From NCBI GenBank assembly GCA_947846985.1, contig CANTUZ010000006.1, forward strand, positions 49,829,207-49,893,206: a stretch of 64,000 bases of DNA. The letters are read 5' to 3'. Position numbers and translations under genes: made by a program. The stretch's first letter is position 1. Each line of letters starts with the position of its first letter. The notes below the pieces were generated by a model. It had not been told where the DNA came from, searched no databases, and was given only the letters and a program-made list of their open reading frames with translations. Below are positions 1-11,219 of the stretch, in pieces. The stretch comes from Fratercula arctica. Taxonomy: Eukaryota > Chordata > Aves > Charadriiformes > Alcidae.

Positions 1-2314
1 AATAAAACCAAAGTTGTTAGTGGTTTGGCATCTTGTGGAGAAGGTGGAAGCCTGCATATTAAGGGCAATATAGAAATTACCAAGCTCGTAGAGAACTTTG
101 TATGTGATGACCCTGCACTCAGTGGTTTGGAGGGTTCTTTTTGGATGTTTTTTTTCCAACTTTCCTTTTTATGTAAAATATTAAATGCCCTTTAGCGGTC
201 AGTAGCCCATCTTTGTTGACAATTTGAAGGTATTTTCTTTGCTTTGTCATTTGAAAATTGGCATGTTCCAGGGTCTGTTCTTAATAATAATTGTGAATTC
301 CTCCTGTTCTGCGTGTCTGTACGGGTTGCAGACCTGGGCTGGACCCATTCAAAAAACAACTATCAAAAAAGCCACTTGAAATTATGATTTTGTTGGTGTC
401 TTTGACATCTTTAAAATGCTTCAAGTTAATGAAAATGGTGTGGTATTACAGAAAGAATTGTAACTTGCTGCTTCTGAGACTTTTTTTTTTAACTTCCATG
501 TTTCTGTATCTTATTTTAGTTTTACTTGAATGGAAGAAGAACCACACTTGTTTGTTTGTTGGTTTTTTTTAAATACTATATAGCTGTGGATGTTGTTGCA
601 GATTGTTGAATCCCAACTTAATTTTGCAATACATGTTTCATACAAATAATGAATTTGTATCTTTTTTTTGTGCTGAAAGTTGTCTCAGTTTGGAGTGAGG
701 CTCTATCTGTCCAAAATGGCGTGTAGCTCACCACCCCTCCAGTTTATGTGGGTTTCGGGGTTTTTTTTGTTTGTTTTATTTTATTTTTTACGTCTGTGTT
801 AATGAAGGGAAGCCAACTGGAAACTGGATGTAGAAGTTTTCTATCTGCATAGACCAACCAAATCTATAGGTGCTCTCTTCGAGAAATTCTGATTTTACTT
901 TATGCTGACATAACACTAACTTAATCAGAATCACTCTGGTTTTGCAACAGCGTATGAAATCAGAATTAGACTGTATGTATATTAAAGTTCCAGATTACTT
1001 ATTCGTATGATTCAGTATGAAAGCTGCTCTCTTAGTGAGAAGCATGTTTACTAGCAGCCCAATTAAACACTAGGCAATTTTACTTTGAAATAGTCTTTGT
1101 TAACTAGCCTTTTCAGCTATCTCCCATTGATAACTGTCACCTTGTCTGTAACTACTTTTGTTCTTGAGACTTCCAGGATTCTTCTTGCTTGATCACTTAA
1201 ATGGTTTCTCTTCCTACTCTTTCATAGTATAAAGACTTGTTGAACCCAGACTCAGGAAAAATGGTTGTTGTTAATGTGCAGTACAGTATTCTTGATTTCT
1301 GAGCTTTATGGGATAGACTCCTCAATGGATGAGGTCTTACTGTGTTACCACTCCTGACTTTAGGCCGGAGATGGATCCTCCTGTCCCTGCCTCTTCCCTT
1401 CCCTCTCCCCTAAACAGGGACATGCCTGTAGCATAAGAACAACATAAAATATTTGTAAGAGATCAGCTGAAGCAATGCTCTGCCTGGACTTTGCGGCTAG
1501 TGTTCCTATTGATTTTCAGAAACGTGTCTTAAGTTTAAGTGTCCTTACTGTCACTTCTGTGTGTGCTGCAGTATTCCTTCCGCATAAAAAAGGCCAAAAA
1601 TCACACTTCCTCTATCTTGACTTTTTCTGAAATTCTAGTGCCAGTTCTCCAGTAGCTATTAAACTGGTTTAGGAACCATTTAGTTCCATGTAACTGCATC
1701 GATTTTTTTAGGAACTTCTTCCAGTATTAAATTCGTCACAGTTAAACCCGACCTAATTGTATTGCTGAAGTTCCAGAAAGCCTAATTCAAGCAGACGCTG
1801 TTTTTCCGAAGAATCTTGTGTCCGCTGTACTTTAGTTAGTCCGTAAGAGCCAAAACATGGATATTCATAGCTGCAGTCTCATTCTAGTTTGTTTCTTTGG
1901 TTTAAGTCCATTTAATCTATGCCCAGGCTTTATTAATAGTGTTCTGTATCCTGAATTATCAACTGCCCCAGGCTGTCCAAAGTCATCTTTCTGGTTCATT
2001 TGGGGCAGGGGAAAGAAGAGGAAGGGAGGAAGAGATGAATCCTCTTCTTCCTTTTCTACAGCCACTGTGGTCCGAATTCTTCATCTTCTCTTGTGAAGAT
2101 AAATGCATAATTCATCATCTGGTTGTATCATCCTTTCCCCTTACCCACTCACACCTCTGCAAGTTTTAGCTGTGAATGTCCACGTACGCTATCAAAATCC
2201 ACTTCTCTGGTGGAGAAAAGGATTTAACATATGTATGGCTGCAGTCTGGTGTCCTGGATTCTCAGGCTTGAAATTTTGAAAGTATTGTCATTGCGGCTGG
2301 TACCGCAATTGCAA

Positions 2315-2860
2315 GAACTTTCAGAGAATCCTTGAGGCTGGCAGAGACCTCTGGAGATGGTCTGGTTCAGCCGCAGGGTCAGCTAGAGCAGGTTGCCCAG
2401 GACATCATCCAGTTGGGTTTAGAGTCTGTCCAAGAAAGAAAAGTCCACAGCAAAAGTTTTTTTTCATAATGTTTATATGAAATTTCTTCTGTTTCATTGC
2501 CTGACGTCCTTTCAGTGGGCAGCCGTGAGGAAAGCCTTGCTTGTCGTCCTTACCCCTTTCCATTAAGTATTTATATACGTTGACAAGATGCCCCTTGAGC
2601 TTTCTCCTCGCCAGCCTACGCAACCTCAGCTCTCTTGGCCTCCCCTCTGTCCCCTCCATCATCTTCATGGCCCTTTGCTGGACCCATTCCAGTATGTCCA
2701 TGTGTGGCTTTTACTAGGGAGCCCGGCACTGGTCCAGGGCTCCAGGTGTGGCCTCCCCAGTGCTGGGCAGAGGAGAGGGATGAAGGCTCATCTCCCTCCA
2801 CCTGCTGGCAGTGCTCTTCCTCCGGCAGCCCAGGGTCTTGGGAGCATTTTGGATAAATAG
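2315..2860 (-). repeat. CR1 LINE fragment, diverged
   Basis: On the + strand the text runs through recognisable reverse-complement CR1 phrases in order: 'gcagagacctctggagatgg', 'tagagcaggttgcccaggac', then 'atttatatacgttgacaaga', 'catcatcttcatggcccttt', 'ctccaggtgtggcctcccca' and 'ctccctccacctgctggcag'. The middle (about 2440-2520) is poorly matched and may hold a deletion or insertion. Open frames overlapping this block on both strands are by-products of the repeat. Confidence 0.8.
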
Positions 2861-3014
2861 AGCCCAGGAGGGTGTAATCTCTTGATGCTTATATGTCACT
2901 CTGTCAAAGCTAATCAGCAGTTACATCTCTGCATCAAAAGGAGAGTATGAACACCCACCAGTGCGTAAATTATCTTTAAAAAATGAGACAATTATCTTGG
3001 AAATAACCACTATT

Positions 3015-3034
3015 GGGGGTGGGGGGGTGGGGGG
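3015..3034 (+). repeat. G-rich run
   Basis: Three G runs of five to seven bases separated by single T residues. The longest run can be divided, so the tract could form a G-quadruplex. No gene is adjacent. Confidence 0.5.
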
Positions 3035-3878
3035 TGTTGTTGCCATGTGTCTGTCATTCTGTAATAAAAGTCCTGTGGTAAAGTAGTTAGAAAGCAAGAC
3101 ATTTTTAGTAATAATGGGCCAAAAAAGTATTTAAGATGCAGCAAGATGCATGTGTTGTCATACTGAGAATAGTCTTGCAATACTCTCTTTTAAACAAAAA
3201 AACTTTTTTTTCCCCTTCTGCTCTGCTACTCAAGTAACAAAAGTTTGGCCTATGATACTTATTGTAGTTCATGTTCATGGGAAACTGTAAAAAGTCTGCT
3301 TTTTATTTATCTTTGCGGTCTGTATCACATGCTGTTTATTAAAAAAAACCTACTTTTGTTTTTTATCACACTTTTGAGTGTTAATGTATATACTAACAAC
3401 TAAATTAAAATACTATGGTTGGTACACTTGTGAATTCTGACGTGAGAATTTAAGGAATCTTCAGTCTGGGGGGTGTGATTTGGTGTTGCAGCTCTTCTTT
3501 CGATAAAGGCTAGAGGAAAGGAGATGGAAATAGCGGACATCAGTTAATTGGGAGGGGGGCAGAAATAGAATTTGCCTTATATATGGATGGGAAGTCCTAA
3601 ATGTAGGTGGCATTCATTCTTGTACGCGTTGAACCTCAAAATAAGTAACTTATTTTCAATGTGGGCTGTAAAAGTTGTGATAAGAGAGCAGACGCTATTG
3701 TTTCAGCTGGATGGTTTTAAAGCCCTCACTAAATCAATCTGATTTTGGTTTTTTTAAAAATATCCTTCATGTTTTCATTACCAAAAGTATATTTTAAAAA
3801 GAAAAACAAACAAACTAGGTTGTATTTCTGTATCCAATAAGAATTTTGAAGGAGTGAGAAATGTATTTGGGAAATTAC

Positions 3879-3900
3879 ATTTATTTATTTATTTATTTTC
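3879..3900 (+). repeat. (TTTA)n short tandem repeat
   Basis: About five units of a TTTA tetramer in T-rich flanking DNA. Confidence 0.7.
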
Positions 3901-6289
3901 ATATATGTATTTGCAATATAAGAGCGTGGGGCTGCAATGGAATTGCTTCTGTGGATACGTTGGTCTCCTTTGGGCTTCAGTTGCTAACAAACTGTTATCG
4001 TGGGAGGGATTTGAGTTCTCTTGTGGAGAATTTCACTCTCTTGGAGAGACAAGGGACACGCCAGAGTTTTTAATCGGGTCACTTCTACACATCTCTGTCC
4101 CCGGTAAGCTTTAAATTTTGTATGCTGGTCGATTCAGTTTGAGATCCCCACTGCCCAGCTTTGAAAAGGGCTGCGTTCCAGCAAGGGCTCAGTCCGCACG
4201 GGGTCCCAGCTCTGTAATTAAAGCTGGACATAATTATCCTTACACTTGTTTTGAAGCTGAGCTCCAGTCTGGAGACGGCAAATGAATCTCTGGCTAGTGA
4301 TTTTTTTTAAGTAGGTAGTTTAATAACCTGAACTAACAAGTTAAACTTCTCTTTATAACAGTGCAAGGTGAGTTTTACCTTTTTCTCATAACTATGAAGT
4401 GATTCTGAGTGGTTACTACCTGGTTCTAAATGCACAGGATGGTTCAGGGAAAGGAGATCGTCACTTCTTGTTCAAATGCAAAATTTAGACTTTACTGCCA
4501 TTCCCATGGTGTGATTTTTGTGGTAGTTATAGGTCTCCATCCCTAAAGCATCAAAAAATTATGGAAAACTTGCAAAATAACGCTGGTGAAACAGAGGAAT
4601 GATTTGCCATGTGGGCAGTTTGCTTTAGCACGGGAATCTCAATGAGCCCCTCTGACTTTCTGCTCAGAAATCAGTCTGGTTTCCAGTCTGCATTGGAAAG
4701 ACTTGATCCAAAATCTGAACCCATGTAACAAAAAAAAGCAGGAAAACCAATGCTAGAGAGGATATGTCATCTACCTCCTGTATGGCCTTTTAAACACTAA
4801 TGAATATACCTTCAGCAAAGGTTATTTCATGAGCTACACTTACTGCTTTCACTGAAGAAAGGGTTTACTTATTTCTGTAAGGATACATCCCTGCTAATTG
4901 AAATGAGCATCATCTGTGTTGCCCCTTTAAACAATAAGGTGAATATCATGTGGGCTTTTTTCTGTTTCCAGTTGGAATGGGTTCTGGGGGATTAAAACCT
5001 GACCTGGAGCTGCCTGAACATCCTGAGCACGCGATGGTTTAGAAAACAAGTCTCATTTAGACTTTTCTGCCTAAAGCATTGATGACGCTGTGTAATGCCT
5101 GTGAGTTTGAAACGGACCTTCAAAGGGGCTCCTCTTCAGGTGTTTTTCTTTCATGTCGGGTCTTGTCTCTCTGTCTGACATAGGTGCTGCTGGGCTGAGC
5201 TGCTTTCTGTGGAGAAGAAACCAAATGAAAAGGTACAGAAGATGTTTCGTATTTTGGTCAGCCTGAGATTGTCTCACTGAGCAGGGCTGAATTCAAAGCA
5301 AAGCTTTGCTTTTGGGTTGTTTGGGTTTGGTTTTTTTTTTTTTCCTTTCCCTTGGCAAATAACGGATTTTAAGTTCTCGTTACTGCCCTCCGCTGGGAAC
5401 TGGGGAAAGTGCTTTTTTTTTTTTTTTTTTAATATTCACATGGAAAATGTTTTGGTGGATAGAGGGAAAAATACATGGGCATCACCGCTTTGGGTGGGTA
5501 TGGCCAATTTATGAGAACTTAAACACAAGCCGTCCTGCGGAAACCTCAGCTCCTGGGGCTGGAATCGACAGCGGGGAACAAACTCAGCCGGGACACCAGG
5601 ATTTTGTTTGATCAGTAAGCACAGTATAATTTTTTTATATATATATATTTATTTTTTTTTTTACTAATCGCTGGAGCAACAACATTAGGGATGCTCTGGT
5701 GGTTTCTCTGCTAATTGAAAGCTTGATCTTGACATGAGGTAACTTCAGGCTGAGCTGGAGCAGAAGAGCTCAATTAATGAAATGCCTGGTCAAATGCTGG
5801 GATCTGTGTTAAGTTCGTTAGCGAATGGCCTCCCTTGAGTCTTCAAAATAAATGGCTTATTTTTCAAAATAATAAGATGCTGTTTGAGATATTCTGCTCT
5901 GTGGGGAAATAGAATTTATTGCTCTTTATTGTGGCATTAAAAAAAAAAAAGTGAGATGAAGTGAGGGGAGGGGAAAAAAGGGGGATTCTTTTGCAATTAT
6001 AAACTTGGAACACTGTGAAAAGGGGAAAGTTGCTTATTTAGATCCTCCAGTCCTTATTTACAGTGTGTATATATATTGATTCTCCTATACAACAGCCTTA
6101 AGGGACAGCTGCTGTGTTGATACTGAGTGAATTTGAGCTGTGTGAGGCATCCAACTGTTGGGTGTAGAGCAGGCCCAGCCGTGGGGCGCTGGCACCGCCT
6201 GCCCTCCCCGCGACGCGCTGCCCTGTGTGAAAAGTGGCTGGAGTGTGAGCGGTAGGATGAGAGTTTGGTGTGTTAAATTAAAGGATAAA

Positions 6290-6469
6290 TTAATTTTGGA
6301 GCCCGCGGTAGCTATGGCGACGGACGGGGAGGGGGGGGGGGTGAGAGGCGCCGCCGCGGCCCCCAGGGGGCGCCCTGCCCCGCCGCTGGCCCCGCCCCTT
6401 CCCCCGCGGGGAGCGCCGCGTCCGGGGGCGGCGGCGGCCGGGGGTCGGTGGCCGGGCGAGGAGCGGAAG
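6290..6469 (+). other. ZNF639 non-coding first exon (5' end approximate)
   Basis: A strong splice donor, GAGCGGAAG|GTGAGT, ends this exon at 6469. Joined to the next acceptor at 8066 it forms the 5' UTR of ZNF639. An upstream ATG at 6314 (G at -3 and +4) opens a 54-codon reading frame across the exon that stops at TAG 8073-8075, ten bases before the main ATG. The 5' boundary given is only where the CpG-rich block begins. Confidence 0.6.
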
Positions 6470-6920
6470 GTGAGTCCCGGCGGGAGGGGAGCGGCCCCGG
6501 CCTCGCCCGCACCCCGGGGAGCCCGGTGCCCCCGCCGGCGACCCGCCTCCCTCCCGCCTTTCGCTCCACCGGGCGCGGCCCCGCGCCCGCCCCCATCTTA
6601 GCCCCGGCCCCGCCGCCATTTGAGGCGCGAACCCGCCGCCCTGAGGCGAGGGGCCCGTCCCGCGCCGAGCTAGCGGCGATTGACTCACGCTGCGGCCCGC
6701 GCTGAGGCGGGGCCGGGCCCGCGGCGATCCCGGGCCCGCTCCCCGCTGCCGGAGCCTGCAGCCTGGTCTCAGGGCCGTCTCCCCCGCGCTCCCGCCCGCC
6801 CTTCCCGCTGCGGCTCCGGCCTCCGCGCAGGCCGCGGCCGGCTCGGCGGGAGCTCCGGGGATCTCGCGGTTTACGGCCTGTGCGAGCCCGTCTCCATGAG
6901 AGATGTGCCGGGGAAAGCCG
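6290..6920 (+). promoter_or_regulatory. CpG-rich promoter region of ZNF639
   Basis: GC content and CpG density rise abruptly from about 6290 and fall after about 6920, while both flanks are AT-rich. This is the usual form of a broad TATA-less vertebrate promoter. It contains an ATGGCGAC motif at 6314 of YY1 type, an ETS-like GCGGAAG core at 6463-6469, and a TGACTCA motif at about 6681. It lies about 1.8 kb upstream of the ZNF639 start codon with the same orientation. The exact transcription start cannot be read from the sequence. Confidence 0.75.
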
Positions 6921-8066
6921 CCGGAGAGGAGTAATGGGCGCTGCTGTCCCGTGGGCCCATCCGCGGGGAAAAGGCTGAGCCGCCTAAACGGGGATGAAGC
7001 TCGTTCTCAGGGTGCTTCAGGGTCTCCCCTCCCAGTCGGGAAAAGCGAGGAGGGTATTTGATGTTTCTAGACTACGATATAGCATCAAAAACCTTGTTTT
7101 TTCCATGTTATTCTCCCCTGAAAATAAAACTTCAATTCAGACAAATTTCATCTCATGAGAACATCACCTCTTGATGGCATTGGCTTCAGAACACCCTGGG
7201 CCCATAAGCGCTCTGGTGTTACAGTAAACCACAGCAGATCCCGTGTTCGTAGCCCTTCCTTCTTCAAAACTATTTGGGTCAATGTATAGCTCAAGTATTT
7301 TTGGTGTCGTCTCCATGTGTTTTTCTGTTGTCAGAAGCTGACAAGTGCAGCGAAAGCCAACTAACCTAGGACAAAAGGAAAACAAACACTCTAATGCGTC
7401 TACCATATTAATTTTGATACTCTAAATCAAAATTAATATCAAACTTTTAATGTTGTTTTTTAGCTTCAATTTCCATAGCTTCATTCTTTGTAATACTTGT
7501 GTATCTTGTTCTGGTTTTTATTTTTTTTATTTTGTGCTCAAGTTCTAAACCGTTTTAAAATGCTGTCGCTCCGTAGATGAAAACCTCAAGCTGATGTATT
7601 TGCTGCGTTTGGAAGCTGTCCAGCCACCAGCTTCTTAGCTGCTCTGCTTGCTGAGACTGAAGCGTCTAGGATTTTTGGTACGAGAGCATAACTTTTGTTT
7701 GTATTTTCAGCATTAAAACTTTACCTGAAGGGCTGCGGCTCAGAATATCTGGTATCTGACAAAAGGCAACAGGGTGCTGAAAAGCTGCCGTATAGGTTAC
7801 ACCGAGTTACCTGAGTGCATGGAGTCTGTCTTCATGGTGAACCTTCTCTCATTCCAGGGCAGGAATATGAAACTGGACTTCAGTTCTTGTGTACGTTTCA
7901 TCTTAACTGTAACAAAATGAGCTGGGGGGCAGGAAGGGGGAGTAGGGAAAACCCTCTTGTGCTTAACATGACGATTTTCAAAATGTTTGTATTGTTTCAT
8001 AAAGTAATGAAAGATAAACTGCATCCAAACAAGTCTGCCTAATGCTTGAATGTTTTCACTTTACAG
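6470..8066 (+). other. ZNF639 intron 1
   Basis: Starts GTGAGT at 6470 and ends TTTACAG at 8066. The first 450 bases are still CpG-rich; the rest is AT-rich. It holds an inverted repeat at 7405-7439. No additional exon is supported. Confidence 0.65.
7405..7439. repeat. Inverted repeat, 14-bp perfect arms
   Basis: ATATTAATTTTGAT (7405-7418) and its exact reverse complement (7426-7439) enclose a 7-base loop. It is AT-rich and intronic; no function can be assigned. Confidence 0.85.
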
Positions 8067-8085
8067 TTAATTTAGACTGTTCAAA

Positions 8086-8143
8086 ATGAATGAACATCCT
8101 AAAAAGAGGAAAAGGAAGACTCTACACCCCTCTCGATATTCAG
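8086..8143 (+). CDS. ZNF639: ZNF639 coding exon 1 (residues 1-19)
   Basis: The exon itself starts at 8067 after TTTACAG and ends TATTCAG|GTCGGT. It encodes the start methionine and the basic PKKRKRK cluster. One base of codon 20 is carried across the splice. Confidence 0.93.
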
Positions 8144-11100
8144 GTCGGTCTAGAGCTTGACTTAGGTGCACTTCAGTAAGTTTATTTTTTCTCAAAATAG
8201 TTACTTTGTTATGAGAAGGGACCGCACGTGCTAATATAGGGAAAACCAGTAACATAAAGGGTGGGATAAGAAGCCTTAGTCCAAAGGTATTGAGTACCTA
8301 CTCTGCCCGCTCTGCTGTTCAGCTGCTTTCAGTCTGAACAGTTCTGTTCTGTACTCCATGCAAACTGGGAAACTTGCTCAAGCTGCAAAATGAAGAGGAT
8401 TCTCATACACAAGGGGAGGAATTTTGTGAAAGCTGGGGTGTCCAGGAGCATTCCGCACTGGCCGAACTGTGCTCCTGTCACTGTTTTCAGTGGGAGTAGA
8501 GTTTGGTAATAATTGTATCTTGAGACTCTGAACATCAGGGCAGCAACTGTAAGTTGTAAATCACAACAGGAATGTTATGCGGCCAGCACAGAATTCTCCC
8601 AGCACAAGAAGTAAAAATGCAGCCAATGAAGAGAATTTTGGTGCACAGTAAATACGTATGTAGCTACAGCAATGTCTTAGTATTAAAGCTCCCCCCCCCT
8701 TTTTTTTTTTAAGATTCTTCAGGTGCAAGCAAATACATAGACAACAGTGGAATTTTTTCGGACCACTGCTATAGCGTCTGTTCTATGAAACAGCCAGATA
8801 TAAAGTTTTCTGAAAACAGAGGTAAGACTACATGTTGGGGTCTTGTTCTGCAGTTCTTTACTAAGCGTGTCATGCACTTATTCGTAGAAGTAAATAGAAT
8901 ACAAAATATGTAGTGGGTGACTTCTGAGCATCGTTGTGAGCTGATGCACCTTAGACTGGTTGAAGGTTTAATTCCTGTAATTGAAATCCAGTTTTCAAAG
9001 TAAAAAATGATGACGATTAAAAGGTCCTTCAGTTTTACAGCATTTGTAATGATGATCCTTTATCTAAACATCTGCTAGCTAGGTAACATAAAGCTGATGT
9101 AAATAATCTGAGAGTTCAGATGGAATTTACCAGCAATTGCCTTGAGCTGTATTTGTACTTAGGGAAAAGTACATACATCCACTAGTGTATGTAAAGTTTA
9201 GCAGCGCAGATGTGAGGGTGGATTTTTGTTATATTTATTTTTCTTTTCACTCTAATAAATTAGCCAGCAAGTCTCGAGAAGGTTTAGAAAGCATTATATT
9301 TTAAAATGCAATGTCCAGAAATATTTAAGAAATTTTTTTAAAAATTGTCTTTCAAATATAAAGTTTTCATTTAAGGACTTTTTTTTTATTCCATTATAAT
9401 CAACTGACTATTTTCTGCTGAAATTTTAAAGTCAGAGTTGCCCCATCTTGAATTCTTTTGTTGTCTTCTGTATGTATGGAAATAATTTCTAGGGTGTTTA
9501 TTGGTGCTTTCTTTAATGTAGGTTATGATGTGATTATAAAAATCAATTTAAGCAGCTAGAGTAAGTAAATAGTAAATAAGATCTATGGCTAAAGAGTCGT
9601 GACGATGCTAGTGATAGACAAACGATGATAAGAAAATCCTTCTTTTCTCTCCACAGGTAGATTCCACAGTGCTGTGCAGAGCCTAGACACAGACGATGAT
9701 GGGAGTCCAGTGCATGCTGGGACCTCTCACTGGAGCGGGTCCCATTCAAACGTTGTGGGCTTGCACTATACGGACCCTAAAAGGAAGGATAAAGGTAAAG
9801 GTAAATGCGGATTTGCAGCTTGGGTGCTGGGAAGCTGGAGAGCCTGGCTGCTGGCTTTTAGTGTCACTTTTGCTCTGACAGAAGAGGCAAAGGATTTGTA
9901 GTTTACGTTATTTATTTGATAGTTAACCGTAATACATAGTCTGGCTGGGGGAAAATAACTGCTTTTTGCATTTCTAAGATGCTACAACTAACTGAAAAGT
10001 TAAATACGGACCCAGGTGTTTTGCAGGGTTGTTTTTAACCTTTTGTTTTTATTATCTATTTCTTCCTGCAGATAAAGGTACTAATAATGGAATGTGCAGA
10101 GACTTATGTGATTCACCCATATTCAGTGACAGCCCTACAGAAGAGGAGAAGCCTCTTGATATTCAAACTGTAGAAATTTCTACAACAGAAGTGAATGCTG
10201 TAGAAGTTCACGATATAGAAACACAAACCGTGTCACCCGAGAAGCTAGAAGCTGAGGACCTAGAGGAAATCCCCCTGGAAACCTGTAAAATCTTTGAGAA
10301 GAACCAGGCTTTGAATATCACGGCTCAACAGAAATGGCCTTTGCTGAGAGCCAACAGCAGCGGCTTATACAAGTGTGAGCTCTGTGAGTTTAATAGCAAG
10401 TACTTTTCTGATTTAAAGCAGCACATGATCCTGAAGCATAAGACGTGTACAGACACTCACGTCTGTAAAGTGTGCAAAGAAAGCTTCTCCAGCAAAGTGC
10501 AGCTCATTGAACACGTAAAACTACATGAGGAGGATCCGTACATCTGTAAATACTGCGATTACAAAACAGTGATATTTGAGAATCTGAGTCAGCACATAGC
10601 AGACACTCACTTCAACGACCACCTTTACTGGTGTGAACAGTGTGACATGCAGTTCTCCTCCAGCAGCGAGTTGTACCTGCACTTCCAGGAGCACAGCTGT
10701 GACGAGCAGTATTTGTGTCAGTTCTGTGAGCATGAAACAAATGATCCAGAAGATCTCCACAGCCACGTGGTGAACGAACATGCGTGTCGGCTGATAGAGT
10801 TAAGCGACAGCTATCACAACAAGGAGCGCGGACAGTACAGTCTCATAAACAAAATCAGTTTTGACAAATGCAAAAACTTCTTTGTGTGCCAAGTGTGCGG
10901 CTTTAGGAGCAGGCTGCATACAAATGTCAACAGGCACGTAGCGATTGAGCACACCAAAATATTCCCTCATGTTTGTGATGACTGTGGGAAGGGCTTTTCA
11001 GGTATGTTGGAGTATTGCAAGCATTTAAGCTCTCATTTATCTGAAGGGATTTATTTGTGTCAGTACTGTGAATATTCAACAGGACAGATTGAAGACCTTA

Positions 11101-11219
11101 AAACTCATTTGGATTTCAGGCACTCAGCAGACTTGCCTCATAAATGTACCGATTGCTTAATGAGGTTTGGAAATGAAAAAGATCTTTTAAGTCATCTTCA
11201 GATACATGAGACGGCTTGA
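8086..11219 (+). CDS. ZNF639: ZNF639 (ZASC1), C2H2 zinc-finger protein, 483 aa, four coding exons
   Basis: Joined coding exons 8086-8143, 8714-8821, 9657-9794 and 10072-11219 keep one frame and give 483 aa; the human protein is 485 aa. The N-terminus MNEHPKKRKRK carries a basic nuclear-localisation-like cluster at residues 5-11. Residues 12-200 are acidic and low complexity. Nine C2H2 fingers occupy about residues 201-480 and look nearly identical to the mammalian protein, while the segment encoded by exon 3 is strongly diverged. The family protein is a nuclear DNA-binding transcription regulator; its targets cannot be inferred here. The start is chosen because it matches the conserved N-terminus and follows an acceptor by 19 bases. 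A six-base tandem donor leaves two residues of exon 3 ambiguous. Identification is by recalled family sequence and synteny with MFN1. Confidence 0.95.
8714..8821 (+). CDS. ZNF639: ZNF639 coding exon 2 (residues 20-55)
   Basis: It is preceded by a long poly-T tract and AAG, and ends AACAGAG|GTAAGA. The encoded GIFSDHCYSVCSM stretch is strongly conserved with the human protein. Confidence 0.93.
9657..9794 (+). CDS. ZNF639: ZNF639 coding exon 3 (residues 56-101), diverged segment
   Basis: The acceptor is CTCCACAG. The donor is ambiguous: GATAAAG|GTAAAG at 9794 or AAAG|GTAAAT at 9800. Both keep the frame and differ by two residues (Gly-Lys). The encoded segment is Asp/Ser/His-rich and hardly resembles the human counterpart, but open frame and splice sites fit. 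Confidence 0.85.
10072..11219 (+). CDS. ZNF639: ZNF639 coding exon 4 (residues 102-483), zinc-finger exon
   Basis: The acceptor is TTCCTGCAG at 10071. The exon encodes an acidic linker and then nine fingers starting with YKCELC (residue about 201) and ending HLQIHETA*. Several fingers are non-TFIIIA-like (CxxC...HxxxxH with H-A-D-T-H or V-N-E-H ends), and the spacer between fingers 5 and 6 is about 40 residues. All nine Cys and His pairs are intact. Confidence 0.97.

Larger units (their letters stand above)
1..6250. other. Left flank, no gene recognised
   Basis: No exon with family similarity and flanking splice signals was found on either strand. The + strand is visibly T-rich with many poly-T runs. 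Possible polyadenylation hexamers AATAAA occur at 1-6 and 3063-3068, so part of this could be the 3' UTR or downstream region of a + strand neighbour. In human the genes upstream of ZNF639 are PIK3CA and KCNMB3, but I see no coding sequence of either, so that assignment is not supported. A CR1 copy at about 2315-2860 and a G-rich run at 3015-3034 are listed separately. Short open frames here look like chance. Confidence 0.6.

Noticed and set aside
6158..6934. Several long overlapping reading frames on both strands in the ZNF639 CpG block
   Set aside because: GC-rich DNA has few stop codons. The frames overlap each other, are Pro/Arg/Ala-rich and match no family; only the 54-codon upstream frame is worth noting.
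10521..10781. Minus-strand frame of 86 codons inside the ZNF639 finger exon
   Set aside because: It is antisense to strongly conserved zinc-finger coding sequence and has no independent support.
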